Below, one piece after another: positions 63,229 to 64,000 of a stretch of DNA of 64,000 nt. The notes beneath the pieces were generated by a model, which saw only the letters and a list, made by a program, of their open reading frames with translations, searched no databases and was not told the DNA's origin. The position numbers and the translations under genes are program-made. The stretch spans positions 98,187 to 162,186 of the forward strand of contig MNCI01004863.1 of NCBI GenBank assembly GCA_015680685.1. The letters run 5' to 3'. This DNA comes from Gnetum montanum. Its lineage: Eukaryota; Streptophyta; Gnetopsida; Gnetales; Gnetaceae. Positions within the stretch are counted from its first letter, which is position 1; every line of letters starts with the position of its first letter.

Positions 63229-63397
63229 GGCAGCATTGATGAGTTAAAGGGGACTATGACAAGTTTAAGCCTTCAATGAAGAGGAAGGTAATCATAGTTG
63301 AGAGAAGAGATACTTATAGCACTTGTGGAGTAAAGAGGCATAATGTTTTGATCCACAAGTTGGAAGAAGCTATGGATGATGTTTTATAGATCCATGA

Positions 63398-63930
63398 TGA
63401 TGAGTGGCAAGGTACCCCTATGCCCAACGATAGGAATCACTAAGGCATTATGCACGATTTGGTCAAATTTTGTGGACTTTTAGTTATCTAGTACACAAGT
63501 TTCTCTAGGAAGTGAAATGAGCATTGAGAATGTTCGTTGTCTTCCCAACTACACTTATGAGGCTCAAGGGTATGGTTTAATTGTAATTGAGGTATATGAT
63601 TTTTTATCTTTTTATGTTTTATAGATGTGATCAACTACAACAAGAATGAAAAGTGAAGTAAGTTAAAATCTAATTCATTTATTACCTATCTAGCCTAACA
63701 CAAGTAACCATTCCACTTTCTTGAACACATCCTGAACACATATAGTGCTACTGGACCACGAAATGTTAAGTGTTATTGGGTTACCAAGTACTATATGTAT
63801 GCTCGAAGTGGTCATGCTTATGTTCATTAACTACTGGAAATAAATTGCTTAATTGAAATGCAGTAAAGTAAAGTACATTAAAAGAAGCATTAATTCAGTC
63901 TCAATGCTATAAGGATTTTCAAAAGAGTTT
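63398..63930 (-). repeat. Inverted Athila-like LTR fragment
   Basis: On the minus strand it ends gcataggggtaccttgccactcatca, like the A1 and A2 LTRs. Inner phrases (cttggtaaccca, gtgttcaggatgtgt) also match. The element body would lie beyond the window, or it is a solo LTR. Confidence 0.75.
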
Positions 63931-63955
63931 GATGAGACACGATTTACAGTAGGCC

Positions 63956-64000
63956 GCGATATCGTGTCTTCTCCTGCGATATCGCATACGCGATATCGCG
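63956..64000. repeat. GCGATATCGC palindrome cluster
   Basis: GCGATATCG at 63956-63964, the perfect palindrome GCGATATCGC at 63976-63985, and the 12-bp perfect palindrome CGCGATATCGCG at 63989-64000 lie within 45 bp. The cluster is cut by the window end. Confidence 0.9.

Larger units (their letters stand above)
58681..63397 (+). mobile_element. Element C: chromovirus-type Ty3/gypsy element, 3' end lost
   Basis: An initiator-Met PBS (58682-58694), gag from ATG 58748, protease remnant, RT, RNase H and integrase ending at TAG 63226 are in standard order. No 3' LTR of its own is seen; an inverted Athila-like LTR begins at 63398. RT and integrase wording matches plant chromoviruses. Confidence 0.8.

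Noticed and set aside
63398-63930. 3' LTR of element C
   Set aside because: The sequence matches the Athila-like LTRs in inverted orientation, not the LTR before the element C PBS.
1-64000. tRNA, rRNA or other structural RNA genes
   Set aside because: No cloverleaf or rRNA core was recognised; the only tRNA-related strings are primer binding sites.

Overview
This is nuclear DNA of a large-genome land plant. It is AT-rich and built almost wholly of nested, decayed LTR retrotransposons, and no intact host gene was found. The element types (Tat-lineage and Athila-like Ty3/gypsy elements, a chromovirus) and the depth of decay suit a gymnosperm-like genome, but the species cannot be read from the sequence. 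Two runs of N (31001-31705 and 43584-44318) and a lone N at 32050 mark assembly gaps.

Layout. (1) 1-14135: Tat element T1, plus strand, 5' end outside the window. Order: gag-protease, minisatellite, a complete 8-exon gene on the opposite strand, minisatellite, RT / RNase H / archaeal-type RNase H / integrase, minisatellite, LTR. (2) About 14144-26430: a second Tat element, T2, on the minus strand with the same order. Its RT stops where the T1 LTR ends, so T1 probably inserted into T2. (3) 26600-31000: Athila-like deletion derivative A1 (gag and downstream ORF, no pol). (4) 31801-34835: LTR fragments of three families. (5) 35010-36776, 49482-49565 and 55477-55800: pieces of one older Athila-like pol (A0). 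It is split by Athila-like element A2 (36777-49481, paired LTRs) and by element X (49566 to about 54770), which carries an intronless CCR4-like host-gene copy. (6) About 57870-63397: chromovirus-type element C. (7) 63398-64000: an inverted Athila-like LTR fragment ending in GCGATATCGC palindromes.

The main result is the antisense gene inside both Tat elements. In T1 eight exons can be read off the minus strand (7436 to 3065). Every exon junction keeps phase, and the total of 3198 nt equals 1066 codons with no frameshift and ten point stops. T2 carries the same gene on the plus strand (15493-19943) with matching exon order, mostly matching phases and near-identical exon lengths (450/449, 263/275, 1041/1053). 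Exon 2 looks like an NIF/FCP1-type HAD phosphatase domain that lacks the catalytic aspartates. The rest is a helical domain, an acidic linker, a coiled coil and an acidic tail. Each copy has its own TATA box and is bracketed by the same minisatellite. It sits between protease and RT, where Ogre-type Tat elements are known to carry an intron. Within each element, the short palindromic motif in the LTR U3 recurs inside the cassette (GCGTATACGC in T1, GCTACGCTA-type in T2), which suggests shared regulation of LTR and antisense promoter.
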